Shown in pieces: positions 20,301 through 27,945 of a stretch of DNA of 64,000 nt; position 1 is the stretch's first letter; every line of letters starts with the position of its first letter. The stretch comes from Flavobacterium sp. I3-2 (GTDB taxonomy: Bacteria > Bacteroidota > Bacteroidia > Flavobacteriales > Flavobacteriaceae): assembly GCF_013389595.1 (NCBI RefSeq), contig NZ_CP058306.1:682001-746000 (forward strand), written 5' to 3'. A program made the translations under genes and the position numbers. The notes under the pieces were generated by a model. It saw only the letters and a program-made list of their open reading frames with translations. It was not told the origin of the DNA and did not search any database.

Positions 20301-22776
20301 AAGCAGTTAATGTATAAACTGTAGTTTGAGTAGGATTAAATGTCCAACCTGTCGTTTGATTACCCGTTACACCTGTAGCTGGAGACCAAACAAATGAATC
20401 ATAATCAGAAGCTCCTGCAGTTACAGAAAGTAAAGCTGAAGTATTTGCACAAATTTCTAATTGATTATCAGACAATGTCAAAACTGGAGCTGGAGTAACA
20501 GTAGCTACAACTTCTGTACGAAGTGAACTACAGTTTGATTTAATTGACCAGTTATAGAAGAAATAATATGAAGATGACACACCTGATAAATACCCTCCTG
20601 TTATAGAACCTAAACTACCCAAAGCATACGGATATGTATTACCAGAAGAATCTCTCACTAAACTTAATGAAGAAGTAGCAAGTAATCGATATCCAGTACC
20701 TACAGGAACATTCATATCCAAATTCAATGTATGCAATACCGGAGAAATAGCATTTCCTGTTGGCACAGCTATTGTACGAGAATCTATAACTGTTCCTAAA
20801 TTATTTGTTAGATTTACGACAATGCTTCCTGCATTATTAGATGCTAAATACACATCAACTGTTTCTATTTTGAATCCTGAATTGGCATCAAAAATTAAAC
20901 CATAAGTTGAGGCACTCGTATAAGACACACCTCCTGGCACAGCTTTACCACCTATTTCTGTCGCTCCAATTAAACTTGAATCTACCCAAAAACTAGTAGT
21001 TGTATTAATTACAGGAGTTGTAAATGTATTTCCTGACCCTAATACACTTCCTCCTGTCTGAGAAGTATACCAATTCAAAACTCCTGAATCAAATGATGCA
21101 GATAAGTCAACCGTTCCTTCACCACATCTTGCTGCCGGTGTAGCTAAAACTAAATCTGGATGATTACAAAGTGTTTTGAAAACAAAAGGTGCAGACCAAT
21201 TTCCTATTTGAGTTGAACCACATAATGATCTAACATAAACGGTATAATCTGTTAATGGTACTAAATTAATCAAATCTTTAAAATGAACACCTGATGCAAC
21301 AGTCCCTGACTGGATTGCTCCTGGAGTCCCTGGTAATCCAGATGTTCTAATTTCATATGAATATCCATTTGCTGGTTCAGGTGTAATACCGTTCCAAGAA
21401 ATTCTTGTCGTACTTTTTGTTGTATTTGAAGTAGCCAAACCAAAAACATCTGAACATAAAGGCAATTCTTCAACAACAACGTCATCTAGCCAATAATACC
21501 AATTAGAAGCACCTGATATATGCTTGAACGCAATATATCGATTTGTTCCTGTTATACTAGAAGTGTTTAATGGAATTGTATATTCATGTGAAACATAATC
21601 TGTAGGATTGATACTTTGAATCAACACAAAAGAGTTCAAATCACTTGGATCTGTCATTACACCAACTTCGATTTGACCTGAATTAGCGCCCTCTCTTTTA
21701 AGATTAAATTTCACACGTAATGTTTCAATATTCGGGCTGAATGCTGGTGTAATAGCATAAGTGGGTGCTGTGGTCAAAGATTGAAATCTAAGCGAATTTG
21801 GTCCACTTGAACTATTTGATGCAACAACTGAAGGATAACCAGAATATAGTACTGGTCTCGTCCAACATTGTGGAAAAGCACCTACTGCATATGAATCAAA
21901 ATTTTCTAGATATGGTACATTAGAAGGCAAACAAAGTGTTCTGAATGTTGAAATCGCACTCCATCCACTCAAATCTCCTGATCCGCAATTTGCTCTTACA
22001 TAAACATTATATTGTGTATTTGCTGATAATGTATTTGGGTTCGCAGTTGTAATACCTGCTACTGTTGTACCTGAAGCAACTAGAGCAGCTCCAGCTACAC
22101 CTGGATTAGTATCTGTTCGAACTTCATACATATAACCATTAGCTGGCAAACTTGTAGATGCTGTCCAATTAATTATTGCTGAGTTAGGTGTTACCGTTGT
22201 TATTACAACATTTGTCGGAGCAATACATGTCGGTGGTGGTCCTTGAAGAATAGTTAAATCGTCAAAATAAATCTGAAGATCTTCATCATCATCTAAAAGA
22301 TTAGAAACAAATCTTATATAAACATCACCAGTCCCAGGTGTAAAAGTACCTGTAAAATCAGTACAACCAAGTGCAGGTATTGTTAAAGTCCCAAAATTAG
22401 TCCAAGGTCCACTTGCAGTACTTGACCATTGCATTTGAACTTCAAATGAACCAGAAGCTGCTGCTGCTGCTGGAGCACTATAATTATAATTTACAGCTCG
22501 ATACTTAAGATTAACAGTAACTAGATCACCATTAGAGCCTGATAATAATGGAGAACGAAAATTATTTGTTTCGTAACTAATGTAATCGTAAAAATCAAAA
22601 TAAATATTCGTTCTCACAGCACCTGAACTACATCCATAAGTTGTAGAATTCATTGTGGTACTACCAGATGAAACCCATCCTTCTAAACCAGAATCCCAAT
22701 TATAGGACTGGTTTATTTGTCCGTAATGTATCAGCGGCAGTAAGAGCATCAGATACAATAAGTAAATTTTTTTCAT
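17338..22776 (-). CDS. Giant T9SS-secreted Ig-repeat surface protein, array gene C
   Basis: An 1,812-residue protein with signal peptide MKKIYLLYLMLLLPLIHYGQ. The first domain (about 20-185) is homologous to that of gene B; next come FN3 (about 190-280), a cleaved-adhesin/MAM-like domain (about 285-440, LENFDSYAVGAFPQCW), FN3 (about 445-535), a beta-rich segment, and then Ig-like units. The last third holds seven FCG/NGC Ig-like repeats plus one Cys-less repeat, and a type A T9SS sorting domain (YYPNPVEDIFNVTY to KVVKK). Its repeat region is clearly paralogous to genes A and B but diverged in many residues, so it did not take part in the recent homogenisation. It probably serves as a surface adhesin; the ligand is unknown. 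Confidence 0.9.
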   Translation of the reverse strand: MKKIYLLYLMLLLPLIHYGQINQSYNWDSGLEGWVSSGSTTMNSTTYGCSSGAVRTNIYFDFYDYISYETNNFRSPLLSGSNGDLVTVNLKYRAVNYNYSAPAAAAASGSFEVQMQWSSTASGPWTNFGTLTIPALGCTDFTGTFTPGTGDVYIRFVSNLLDDDEDLQIYFDDLTILQGPPPTCIAPTNVVITTVTPNSAIINWTASTSLPANGYMYEVRTDTNPGVAGAALVASGTTVAGITTANPNTLSANTQYNVYVRANCGSGDLSGWSAISTFRTLCLPSNVPYLENFDSYAVGAFPQCWTRPVLYSGYPSVVASNSSSGPNSLRFQSLTTAPTYAITPAFSPNIETLRVKFNLKREGANSGQIEVGVMTDPSDLNSFVLIQSINPTDYVSHEYTIPLNTSSITGTNRYIAFKHISGASNWYYWLDDVVVEELPLCSDVFGLATSNTTKSTTRISWNGITPEPANGYSYEIRTSGLPGTPGAIQSGTVASGVHFKDLINLVPLTDYTVYVRSLCGSTQIGNWSAPFVFKTLCNHPDLVLATPAARCGEGTVDLSASFDSGVLNWYTSQTGGSVLGSGNTFTTPVINTTTSFWVDSSLIGATEIGGKAVPGGVSYTSASTYGLIFDANSGFKIETVDVYLASNNAGSIVVNLTNNLGTVIDSRTIAVPTGNAISPVLHTLNLDMNVPVGTGYRLLATSSLSLVRDSSGNTYPYALGSLGSITGGYLSGVSSSYYFFYNWSIKSNCSSLRTEVVATVTPAPVLTLSDNQLEICANTSALLSVTAGASDYDSFVWSPATGVTGNQTTGWTFNPTQTTVYTLTASQTSGSLCVTTKELNVVVNPLPVFTALNATYDFCANVAQELNTNLVNTSQVVVGTGTNESLSTDKETAFENYYGEAKKQFIYTKQELNDLGITSGTISGIAFNVSSLGTSATNNNYTIKIKTVAQSNFANSTFLTGGFTTVYGPVTHTHTASGWQQIDFSTPFVWDGDSNLLVEIFNDGAGTGSNAKTQFTVTSDNKSLYTRSDTAGESLNATTGTLSANRLNARFVFQDLATATWSPQTNLYMDQAATQPYTGGHATKVYVKSSQNGNTVYTVNMVSIEGCVQDATTSVNITTVSDPVIANQTFCDETEVSDIIVTGLTTGATLKWFDSINSTTEITSITTSGTYYVVQELNGCSSSRVSVDININDVNVDPVTNATQVFCGVYTVADLVATPLTGNTIGWFDSATSNTPLATSATLVSGTYYVAQFNGNCWSPKVEVVVTVGTVPAAPTSVNQIFCGVHTLAEVDLGQASNAILNWYTSATSASVLPLTTQIITTTYFVSQTIDGCESSRVAVPMTVQAVLSAPAAPATQLYCGITTIANLNATADVGGTIGWFDSSTSNTPLASTLNVVTGTYYVAQYNGACWSPMTTIQVTVGSVPVTPNNAPLQLCGSYTLGQISLGQPNNATLNWYATQTSMPVLPLSTNAITGTYYVSQTIGGCESARVMINVTSTAALGLPTTVAQTFCSSATVADLVVQGVSGATINWYNAANALNPLAPSTVLVTGTYYAEQAMNGCTSARIGIAVQITSSAAPTVNPFDFCGSGLVSDLVIPAPTGTTYKWYNSPSNPTELTPDTALATGTYYVSRVQSGCESARASVEVTIHSIPDAPTGITPQTFIEGSTINDIVMNQSNVTWYISAEDAANGVNPLVQGMPLVNGTTYYGVIIGTNNCPSLPFVLTVDVYLSDKGFVKNELKYYPNPVEDIFNVTYSERILQIEVFDILGKRVKVKSTDDKEVNIDLSDLASGTYMLQLKTVSKQQFIKVVKK

Positions 22777-23174
22777 TCTTCACTTTTTTTAAAAGGTTAA
22801 CAATTTTTTAATTCTAATACCAACGAATATAACCCATTAATTGTTAAAAAACTATTTTTATTTAAAAAAACACAATAAAAACAAATAAAAAACTAAAAAT
22901 TTATTTTTTTTTAGTTGATTTATTGAATTATATTTAAAAATACCGTTATATATCATATCTCTTATTTAAAATGACGAATAATTTTAATATTACTCTATCA
23001 GATTTAGAAAAAAATCAAGGATAAATGGAAAATTCAAACTAAACGAAGTTAATAACAAATAAAAACTGTCATTCTGAGCGTAGTGAAACGAAGTCGGGAA
23101 TCTTTAGATCATAAAAAAAATTTCTCATTACGTTGGAATGACAATACTACTTTAAACAATCACAGATAATAAAA

Positions 23175-23207
23175 AACTCCGACAGCGTTTGAAACTCTGT
23201 CGGAGTT
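23175..23207. repeat. Strong 11-bp-arm hairpin
   Basis: AACTCCGACAG (23175-23185) and CTGTCGGAGTT (23197-23207) are perfect complements around an 11-base loop. It is GC-richer than its surroundings and has no T run directly after it on the plus strand, so it looks more like a repeat palindrome than a terminator. Confidence 0.8.
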
Positions 23208-23466
23208 AGTAAAAGATTCCTCCTGTCGTTGGAATGACAAAAAAATTAAAATCTTAGTTTATACCTACAAGGTTTTGAAAACCTTGCAGGATATTTTTTC
23301 AAACTTTGGTCATTAAACTTTTGACTTTGAACTTTTGACTTTAAGACTTGGATTGCGTTAGGGATTAAAGCGGTATCCTTTTTTTGGTTTATATTAATTG
23401 GTAATAACTATAAAAGTTAGAGATTCTTCCTATCGTCGGAATGACAATAGAATACTAAAAAAAAGA

Positions 23467-23500
23467 TTTAGCGGAAAGCCCGACCGAGCTTTCCACTAAA
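23467..23500 (-). terminator. Probable terminator downstream of the OsmC-like gene
   Basis: TTTAG-c-GGAAAGC pairs with GCTTTCC-a-CTAAA; on the minus strand the stem is followed by TCTTTTTTTT. It lies about 40 bp beyond the stop at 23541 and suits termination of the 25590-to-23541 operon. Confidence 0.7.
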
Positions 23501-23540
23501 ATATAATTATATATTAATGAGCGAGGGAACGCCCAAAATA

Positions 23541-23960
23541 TTATTTATTAAATATAATTTTAATTTCTATTTCGGCAAAAGAGCGAAACATATGCATGAC
23601 GCCACAATATTTCTCGACCGACAAATCGACAGCGCGAGTTAATTTTTCTTCGTTTAGATTTTCACCAGAAAAATTATAAGTAACTATTACTTTTTCGTAA
23701 ACTGCTGGTTCGGTATCTGTTAAAAAACCTTCGGTTTCGATAAAAAAATCAGAAACTTCAAGTCGCATTTTCTTCATCAACGAAGCTACGTCTAAACCTG
23801 AACATCCCGCAAGTGCAGAAAGCATCAAAGCTTTAGGACGCAAACCATCAGAATTCCCACCTAAATCTTCAGCAACATCAATTTTTAAAGAACCGCCTGG
23901 ATTTGAAGATTCAAATTGCATATTACCTTTCCAAACTGTATTAATCTTGTGTGTTGCCAT
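23541..23960 (-). CDS. OsmC/Ohr family peroxiredoxin-like protein
   Basis: 139 residues, the normal size for the OsmC-like superfamily. The two conserved cysteines are visible: C53 in LSALAGCSGLD on the central helix and C119 in VEKYCGVMHM. In this family they form the thiol-disulfide pair that reduces organic or fatty-acid hydroperoxides in the cytoplasm. The N-terminal beta strands (INTVWKGNMQFES) and the GGNSDGLRPKALMLSALAGC signature fit the OsmC-like branch rather than classical Ohr. The ATG at 23958-23960 lies inside the end of rsmI (20-bp overlap), so translation is probably coupled. The exact substrate is not known. Confidence 0.88.
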   Translation of the reverse strand: MATHKINTVWKGNMQFESSNPGGSLKIDVAEDLGGNSDGLRPKALMLSALAGCSGLDVASLMKKMRLEVSDFFIETEGFLTDTEPAVYEKVIVTYNFSGENLNEEKLTRAVDLSVEKYCGVMHMFRSFAEIEIKIIFNK

Positions 23961-24648
23961 TTTTTTCTTTTTTTACTTTTTCTTTACCTGCAACAATAAC
24001 TACTATTTCTCCTTTTGGAGCTTTTTCTTCGAAATGTTTTAAAACTTCGATTGCGGTTCCTCTTACCGTTTCTTCATGTAGTTTTGATAATTCACGCGAA
24101 ACAGAAACTTGCCTATCTGCACCGAAATACTCAATAAACTCACCTAATGTTTTAACCAACTTATGAGGCGAAACATACAAAATCATCGTTCGTGTTTCTT
24201 CTGCTAAAGCTAAATAACGTGTTTGTCGTCCTTTTTTATCAGGTAAAAACCCTTCGAACACAAATTTATCATTCGGCAATCCACTATTCACCAATGCAGG
24301 GACAAAAGCGGTAGCTCCTGGTAAACATTCAACTGCAATTCCTTTTTCGACACAAGCACGAGTTAAAAGAAATCCTGGGTCTGAAATTGCTGGAGTTCCT
24401 GCATCTGAAATCAAAGCAATGGTCATTCCTTGCTCTAATTTTTGAATAATATTTTCGACTGTTTTATGTTCGTTATGCATGTGATGACTATGCATTTGAG
24501 TAGTAATATCAAAATGCTTCATCAGCTTTGCACTGGTTCTTGTGTCTTCGGCCAAAATTAAATCAACATCTTTTAAAACCTGAATGGCTCTAAAAGTCAT
24601 GTCGTCTAAATTGCCAATTGGCGTCGGAACGATATATAATTTACTCAC
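23941..24648 (-). CDS. rsmI: 16S rRNA (cytidine(1402)-2'-O)-methyltransferase
   Basis: 235 residues of the SAM-dependent tetrapyrrole-methylase fold. The N-terminus LYIVPTPIGNLDDMTFRA, the AEDTRTSAKLMKHF loop, SDAGTPAISDPG (81-92) and the CLPGATAFVPALVNSGLP segment are the RsmI signatures for cofactor and RNA binding. It methylates the ribose of C1402 in the ribosomal decoding centre. The protein is shorter than the roughly 286-residue E. coli enzyme and lacks its C-terminal extension. The start codon is GTG (24646-24648) directly after the TAA of the upstream gene (TAAGTGAG), and the 3' end overlaps the OsmC-like gene, so the three genes form a tight operon. Confidence 0.93.
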   Translation of the reverse strand: MSKLYIVPTPIGNLDDMTFRAIQVLKDVDLILAEDTRTSAKLMKHFDITTQMHSHHMHNEHKTVENIIQKLEQGMTIALISDAGTPAISDPGFLLTRACVEKGIAVECLPGATAFVPALVNSGLPNDKFVFEGFLPDKKGRQTRYLALAEETRTMILYVSPHKLVKTLGEFIEYFGADRQVSVSRELSKLHEETVRGTAIEVLKHFEEKAPKGEIVVIVAGKEKVKKEKNGNTQD

Positions 24649-25590
24649 TTATAAAAATCTTTTTTGAATTAACTGCATAAATCTTTCTTCATATTCTTCT
24701 TTACCTTTCCAATAATTAAAATCAGGTTTTACCAAATCATCAATAAAATCTTGAGCTTCTTGAAAAGACTCGATCGTATTTAACTGCGAAATCACACGAT
24801 TTAAATCTTCTGAACTTCCATTAAAAAGATTCTTCTCAAAGGCTATTCTATCATTTAACCCAACAGTAATTACATGCGAAAAAGCATCGTTAATAGTTTT
24901 ATTGATTGGAATTTGATGAAACGGAATTTCATTACTTTCAGACTTATCAATCAAATGCTGATTCTCGAAATTTGGATGTTTTTCTTCTTCAGAGATTAAA
25001 TCTTGTAATGTATTTTCTGAATTAACTTTTTCAAAATATATTTCTTCAATTGGCATTTCAAAAATAGGATCAACTTTAAGCTCTTCTGACAAAACATGTG
25101 CTTTTTCAATTGTTACCTCATCTTCATTGGATAAAACTTCAAGCTGTTCTTTTTCAACGAATCGATTTTCATCATCAGTATTTTTAATTTCGAAAATTTC
25201 AGAATCTTGATTTTGTTTAATCGATATATCATCAACAGAAACAAAATTGATTTGATCATCAAATGAGATAATTTCCGAATTTTCTGAATCTTCAATCAAC
25301 TCGTTTATCAAATCTTGATTCATCGAAGCATCGCGCATTTCAATGTTTGTTTCTTTTGGTGCAACCAAATTAGATTCATTATCTTGTTGTAAAAACAAAG
25401 CTTTCTGTATATTTTCTTCAGTTATCGAAGGATCTATTCTAAATTTATTATCTTCATAAAATTTTAAAACGGAAATTTTTTCAAAGACATTTTTAGATTC
25501 ATTATACAAAGCATCGATATCGGCTTTATCTTTCAATTTTAGAATTCGATGTGCAATACTGATTAATTCCGATTCAATTATTTTCTTCAT
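24649..25590 (-). CDS. Conserved-looking acidic hypothetical protein upstream of rsmI
   Basis: 313 residues with no signal peptide and no motif that I recognise. The N-terminal 60 residues (SELISIAHRILKLKDKADIDALYNESKNVFEKISVLKFYED) and the C-terminal 80 (AFEKNLFNGSSEDLNRVI ... FMQLIQKRFL) look folded and helical. The middle, about 75-220, is rich in Glu, Asp, Asn and Ser and is probably disordered. The protein is likely cytoplasmic. Its stop codon abuts the rsmI GTG start, giving tight translational coupling, and it is the first gene of the operon, divergent from tdk. Function unknown. Confidence 0.8.
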   Translation of the reverse strand: MKKIIESELISIAHRILKLKDKADIDALYNESKNVFEKISVLKFYEDNKFRIDPSITEENIQKALFLQQDNESNLVAPKETNIEMRDASMNQDLINELIEDSENSEIISFDDQINFVSVDDISIKQNQDSEIFEIKNTDDENRFVEKEQLEVLSNEDEVTIEKAHVLSEELKVDPIFEMPIEEIYFEKVNSENTLQDLISEEEKHPNFENQHLIDKSESNEIPFHQIPINKTINDAFSHVITVGLNDRIAFEKNLFNGSSEDLNRVISQLNTIESFQEAQDFIDDLVKPDFNYWKGKEEYEERFMQLIQKRFL

Positions 25591-25630
25591 AACTTTTTTT
25601 AGATTTGAAATAATACCAATCTTTTTTTGA

Positions 25631-25638
25631 TAAATTTG
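25631..25638 (+). promoter_or_regulatory. -7 box of the tdk promoter
   Basis: TAAATTTG matches TAnnTTTG and lies 52 bp upstream of the tdk ATG. A TTTG at 25604-25607 is 23 bases further upstream, a rather long spacer. Confidence 0.5.
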
Positions 25639-25651
25639 TCTTTTACAAAGT

Positions 25652-25667
25652 AACAGAAAATTCTGTT
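25652..25667. promoter_or_regulatory. Perfect palindrome in the tdk divergent promoter region
   Basis: AACAGAA-AA-TTCTGTT has 7-bp perfect arms and a 2-bp centre. It lies between the divergent starts at 25590 and 25691, just downstream of the tdk -7 box, where a bound dimeric repressor would block transcription. Operator function is inference. Confidence 0.4.
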
Positions 25668-25690
25668 TTACACAACCCGAAATTTAGAAA

Positions 25691-26302
25691 ATGTTTCTTG
25701 AAAATACCGTAAATCATAAAGAGCAATTTGGATGGATCGAAGTCATCTGTGGATCTATGTTTTCTGGTAAAACAGAAGAATTAATTCGTAGATTAAAACG
25801 TGCCCAATTTGCTAAACAACGTGTTGAGATATTCAAACCTGCTGTTGATACAAGATACGACGATGTTGATGTGGTTTCGCACGAAGGTAATACCATTCGA
25901 TCAACTCCCGTTCCGGCTGCAGCAAATATTCGAATTTTAGCTGACGGATGCGATGTAGTTGGTATTGATGAAGCTCAGTTTTTTGACGATGAAATTGTTC
26001 GAGTTTGTAACGATTTAGCAAACGCAGGAATTAGAGTTATTGTTGCTGGTTTAGACATGGATTTTAAAGGAAATCCGTTTGGACCAATGCCTGCATTAAT
26101 GGCAACTGCCGAATATGTTACTAAAGTTCATGCAGTTTGCACACGCACCGGAAATTTAGCTCATTTTAGTTTCAGAAAAGCACAAAATCAAGATATTGTA
26201 ATGCTTGGCGAAACTGAAGAATACGAACCATTAAGTAGAGCTGCTTATTACAAAGCTGTTCGTGAACAACATAAAGATGACACTAAAAGACCAACTGAAT
26301 AG
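25691..26302 (+). CDS. tdk: Thymidine kinase
   Basis: 203 residues, type II thymidine kinase. The P-loop GSMFSGKT is at residues 21-28, the magnesium/base motif DEAQFF at 93-98 with E94 as the likely general base, and the lasso/zinc region near [17 protein letters not shown] (147-163). It phosphorylates thymidine with ATP in the salvage pathway. Only one of the four zinc-ribbon cysteines (C150) is present, so the structural zinc site of the E. coli or human enzyme is not intact. The gene is monocistronic: divergent from the rsmI operon, with a terminator hairpin that includes its own stop codon. Confidence 0.95.
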   Translation: MFLENTVNHKEQFGWIEVICGSMFSGKTEELIRRLKRAQFAKQRVEIFKPAVDTRYDDVDVVSHEGNTIRSTPVPAAANIRILADGCDVVGIDEAQFFDDEIVRVCNDLANAGIRVIVAGLDMDFKGNPFGPMPALMATAEYVTKVHAVCTRTGNLAHFSFRKAQNQDIVMLGETEEYEPLSRAAYYKAVREQHKDDTKRPTE

Positions 26303-26311
26303 TTGGTCTTT
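26286..26311 (+). terminator. Terminator overlapping the tdk stop codon
   Basis: AAAGACCAACT pairs with AGTTGGTCTTT across GAAT and is followed by T-rich sequence. The TAG stop (26300-26302) sits at the loop edge, so the last tdk codons form part of the terminator stem. Confidence 0.85.
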
Positions 26312-26390
26312 TTATTTAAAATTAACACAATCAACTTTTCTTTTGTAACTTTAATACATTGAAAAAACATCTGTAATAAAAACATATCAA

Positions 26391-27833
26391 ATGACATATA
26401 CCGATTTATTATTCGAAAAATCGTTTGTTAATGGCGAATGGATAAACGAAAACACAACACAATTTGAAATCATAAATCCCGTTGATTTATCTATAATAAG
26501 TCGCGTTTATAACGACGACCGAACCATGGTTAAAAGAGCAATCGATTCAGCTTCGGAAGCTTTTAAAACTTGGAAAAAAACTTCGGCTAAAGAACGTAGT
26601 TCACTTTTAATGAAATGGTACGATTTAATTATTGCAAACAAAAATGAAATCGCAACTATTATGACTTTAGAATCGGGTAAACCGATTGCTGAAAGTTTAG
26701 GAGAAATCGAATACGGTGCTTCATACATTCAATGGTTTGCTGAAGAAGCCAAACGAAATTACGGAGATGTTATTCCTGGATTCACTACAGAAAAAAGAAT
26801 CATTACCTTAAAACAAGCTGTTGGAGTTGTTGGTGCAATCACACCTTGGAATTTTCCTTTAGCAATGATAACACGAAAAATAGCTCCGGCGTTAGCTGTT
26901 GGCTGTACAGTTGTAATTAGACCAAGTGAAGAAACACCTTTAACTGCTTTAGCTATAAACTATTTGGCACACAAAGCTGGTTTTCCAAAAGGTGTAATCA
27001 ATACGGTTGTTGGTACCAATGCTTCTGAAATGGGAAAAGAACTTTGTGAAAATTCAAAAGTGGCTAAAATTTCATTTACCGGTTCAACAACTGTCGGTAA
27101 AATTTTGATGCAACAATGTTCAGATTCGTTAAAGAAAATGAGTTTGGAACTTGGCGGAAATGCTCCATTTATTGTTTTTGATGATGCCGATATTGATTTA
27201 GCGGTTGCAGGAGCGATTGCCGGAAAATTCAGATTTGGAGGTCAAACTTGTGTTTGCGTGAATCGTATTTTGGTTCAAGAAAACATTTATGAAACTTTTG
27301 TCGAAAAATTTATTGAAGCTACTAAATCCTTAAAAATAGGGAATGGTTTAGATACGGATGTAAAAATCGGACCTTTAATCAATTCGAAGGCAATTACTCG
27401 TATGCAAGAAATGATAACTGACGCAATTAAAAAAGGTGGCAAAGTTGTACTTGGCGGTAATTTTATAGCACCTCAGTTTTTTGAACCAACTATAATGATA
27501 GATGCTTCTGTAGATATGCTTTTAGCTAAGAACGAAATTTTTGGACCGATTGCTCCGATATTTAAATTCAAAACCGAGGAAGAAGCAATTGAAATGGCAA
27601 ATGATACGATTTATGGTTTAGCTAGTTATTTTTACACCAAAGATTTAAACAGAACTTGGCGCGTTCGTGAAGCTTTAGAATACGGAATTGTAGGAATAAA
27701 TGACGGTTTAATTTCATCAGAAATGGTTCCGTTTGGCGGAGTAAAACAATCCGGTCAAGGTCGAGAAGGCTCGAAATACGGTATGGATTATTATGTTGAT
27801 ATTAAATACATTTGTATTGGAAATGTTGAATAA
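26391..27833 (+). CDS. gabD: NAD(P)-dependent aldehyde dehydrogenase, succinate-semialdehyde dehydrogenase type
   Basis: 480 residues with the complete ALDH framework: the oxyanion-hole Asn in TPWNFPLAMITRKIAPAL (N154), SFTGSTTVGK for cofactor binding (228-237), the general base E253 in LELGGN, the nucleophile C287 in FGGQTCVCVNR, and the C-terminal PFGGVKQSGQGREGSKYGM. GQTCVCxNR and the tail fit the GabD subfamily, which oxidises succinic semialdehyde to succinate for the TCA cycle; other small aldehydes remain possible. Cytoplasmic. It stands alone on the plus strand between the tdk terminator and the candidate small RNA. Confidence 0.9.
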   Translation: MTYTDLLFEKSFVNGEWINENTTQFEIINPVDLSIISRVYNDDRTMVKRAIDSASEAFKTWKKTSAKERSSLLMKWYDLIIANKNEIATIMTLESGKPIAESLGEIEYGASYIQWFAEEAKRNYGDVIPGFTTEKRIITLKQAVGVVGAITPWNFPLAMITRKIAPALAVGCTVVIRPSEETPLTALAINYLAHKAGFPKGVINTVVGTNASEMGKELCENSKVAKISFTGSTTVGKILMQQCSDSLKKMSLELGGNAPFIVFDDADIDLAVAGAIAGKFRFGGQTCVCVNRILVQENIYETFVEKFIEATKSLKIGNGLDTDVKIGPLINSKAITRMQEMITDAIKKGGKVVLGGNFIAPQFFEPTIMIDASVDMLLAKNEIFGPIAPIFKFKTEEEAIEMANDTIYGLASYFYTKDLNRTWRVREALEYGIVGINDGLISSEMVPFGGVKQSGQGREGSKYGMDYYVDIKYICIGNVE

Positions 27834-27896
27834 ATATTTTATATGATTAAAAAACATAGAAAAAAATCAGAAAATTTACACTAAAATAAAAGATTC

Positions 27897-27908
27897 AGGG
27901 TAAACCCT
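27897..27908. promoter_or_regulatory. Candidate operator AGGGT-AA-ACCCT
   Basis: A 5-bp-arm perfect palindrome centred about 42 bases before the expected start of the candidate RNA at 27946. That is the usual place for a dimeric activator next to the core promoter. No protein-coding gene follows. Confidence 0.45.
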
Positions 27909-27932
27909 TACGCACAATACTAATAAGTATGC

Positions 27933-27940
27933 TACATTTG
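27933..27940 (+). promoter_or_regulatory. Orphan -7 promoter box TACATTTG
   Basis: Full match to TAnnTTTG on the plus strand, about 100 bp past the gabD stop codon, with no downstream reading frame before the terminator at 27991. It is the promoter of the candidate small RNA. Confidence 0.5.
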
Positions 27941-27945
27941 AAATG

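Larger units (their letters stand above)
22777..23540. repeat. Gene-free patch of small palindromes and dispersed repeats
   Basis: No convincing reading frame. Left to right: an AT-rich upstream region of array gene C; an inverted pair TGTCATTC (23067-23074)/GAATGACA (23136-23143); a strong hairpin AACTCCGACAG/CTGTCGGAGTT (23175-23207); two 26-bp direct copies differing at three positions (23214-23239 and 23421-23446), each ending in GGAATGACA; a near-perfect palindrome CAAGGTTTT-G-AAAACCTTG (23268-23286); doubled AACTTTTGACT (23316-23340), repeated at 58607-58631; a GCGTTAGGGATTAAAGCGG stretch (about 23354-23372); and a terminator-like hairpin at 23467-23500. It looks like accumulated REP/MITE-like remnants. 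Confidence 0.75.

Noticed and set aside
22980..23500. CRISPR array
   Set aside because: The repeats are few, of different families, unevenly spaced and partly palindromic in different ways; there is no regular repeat-spacer pattern and no cas gene.
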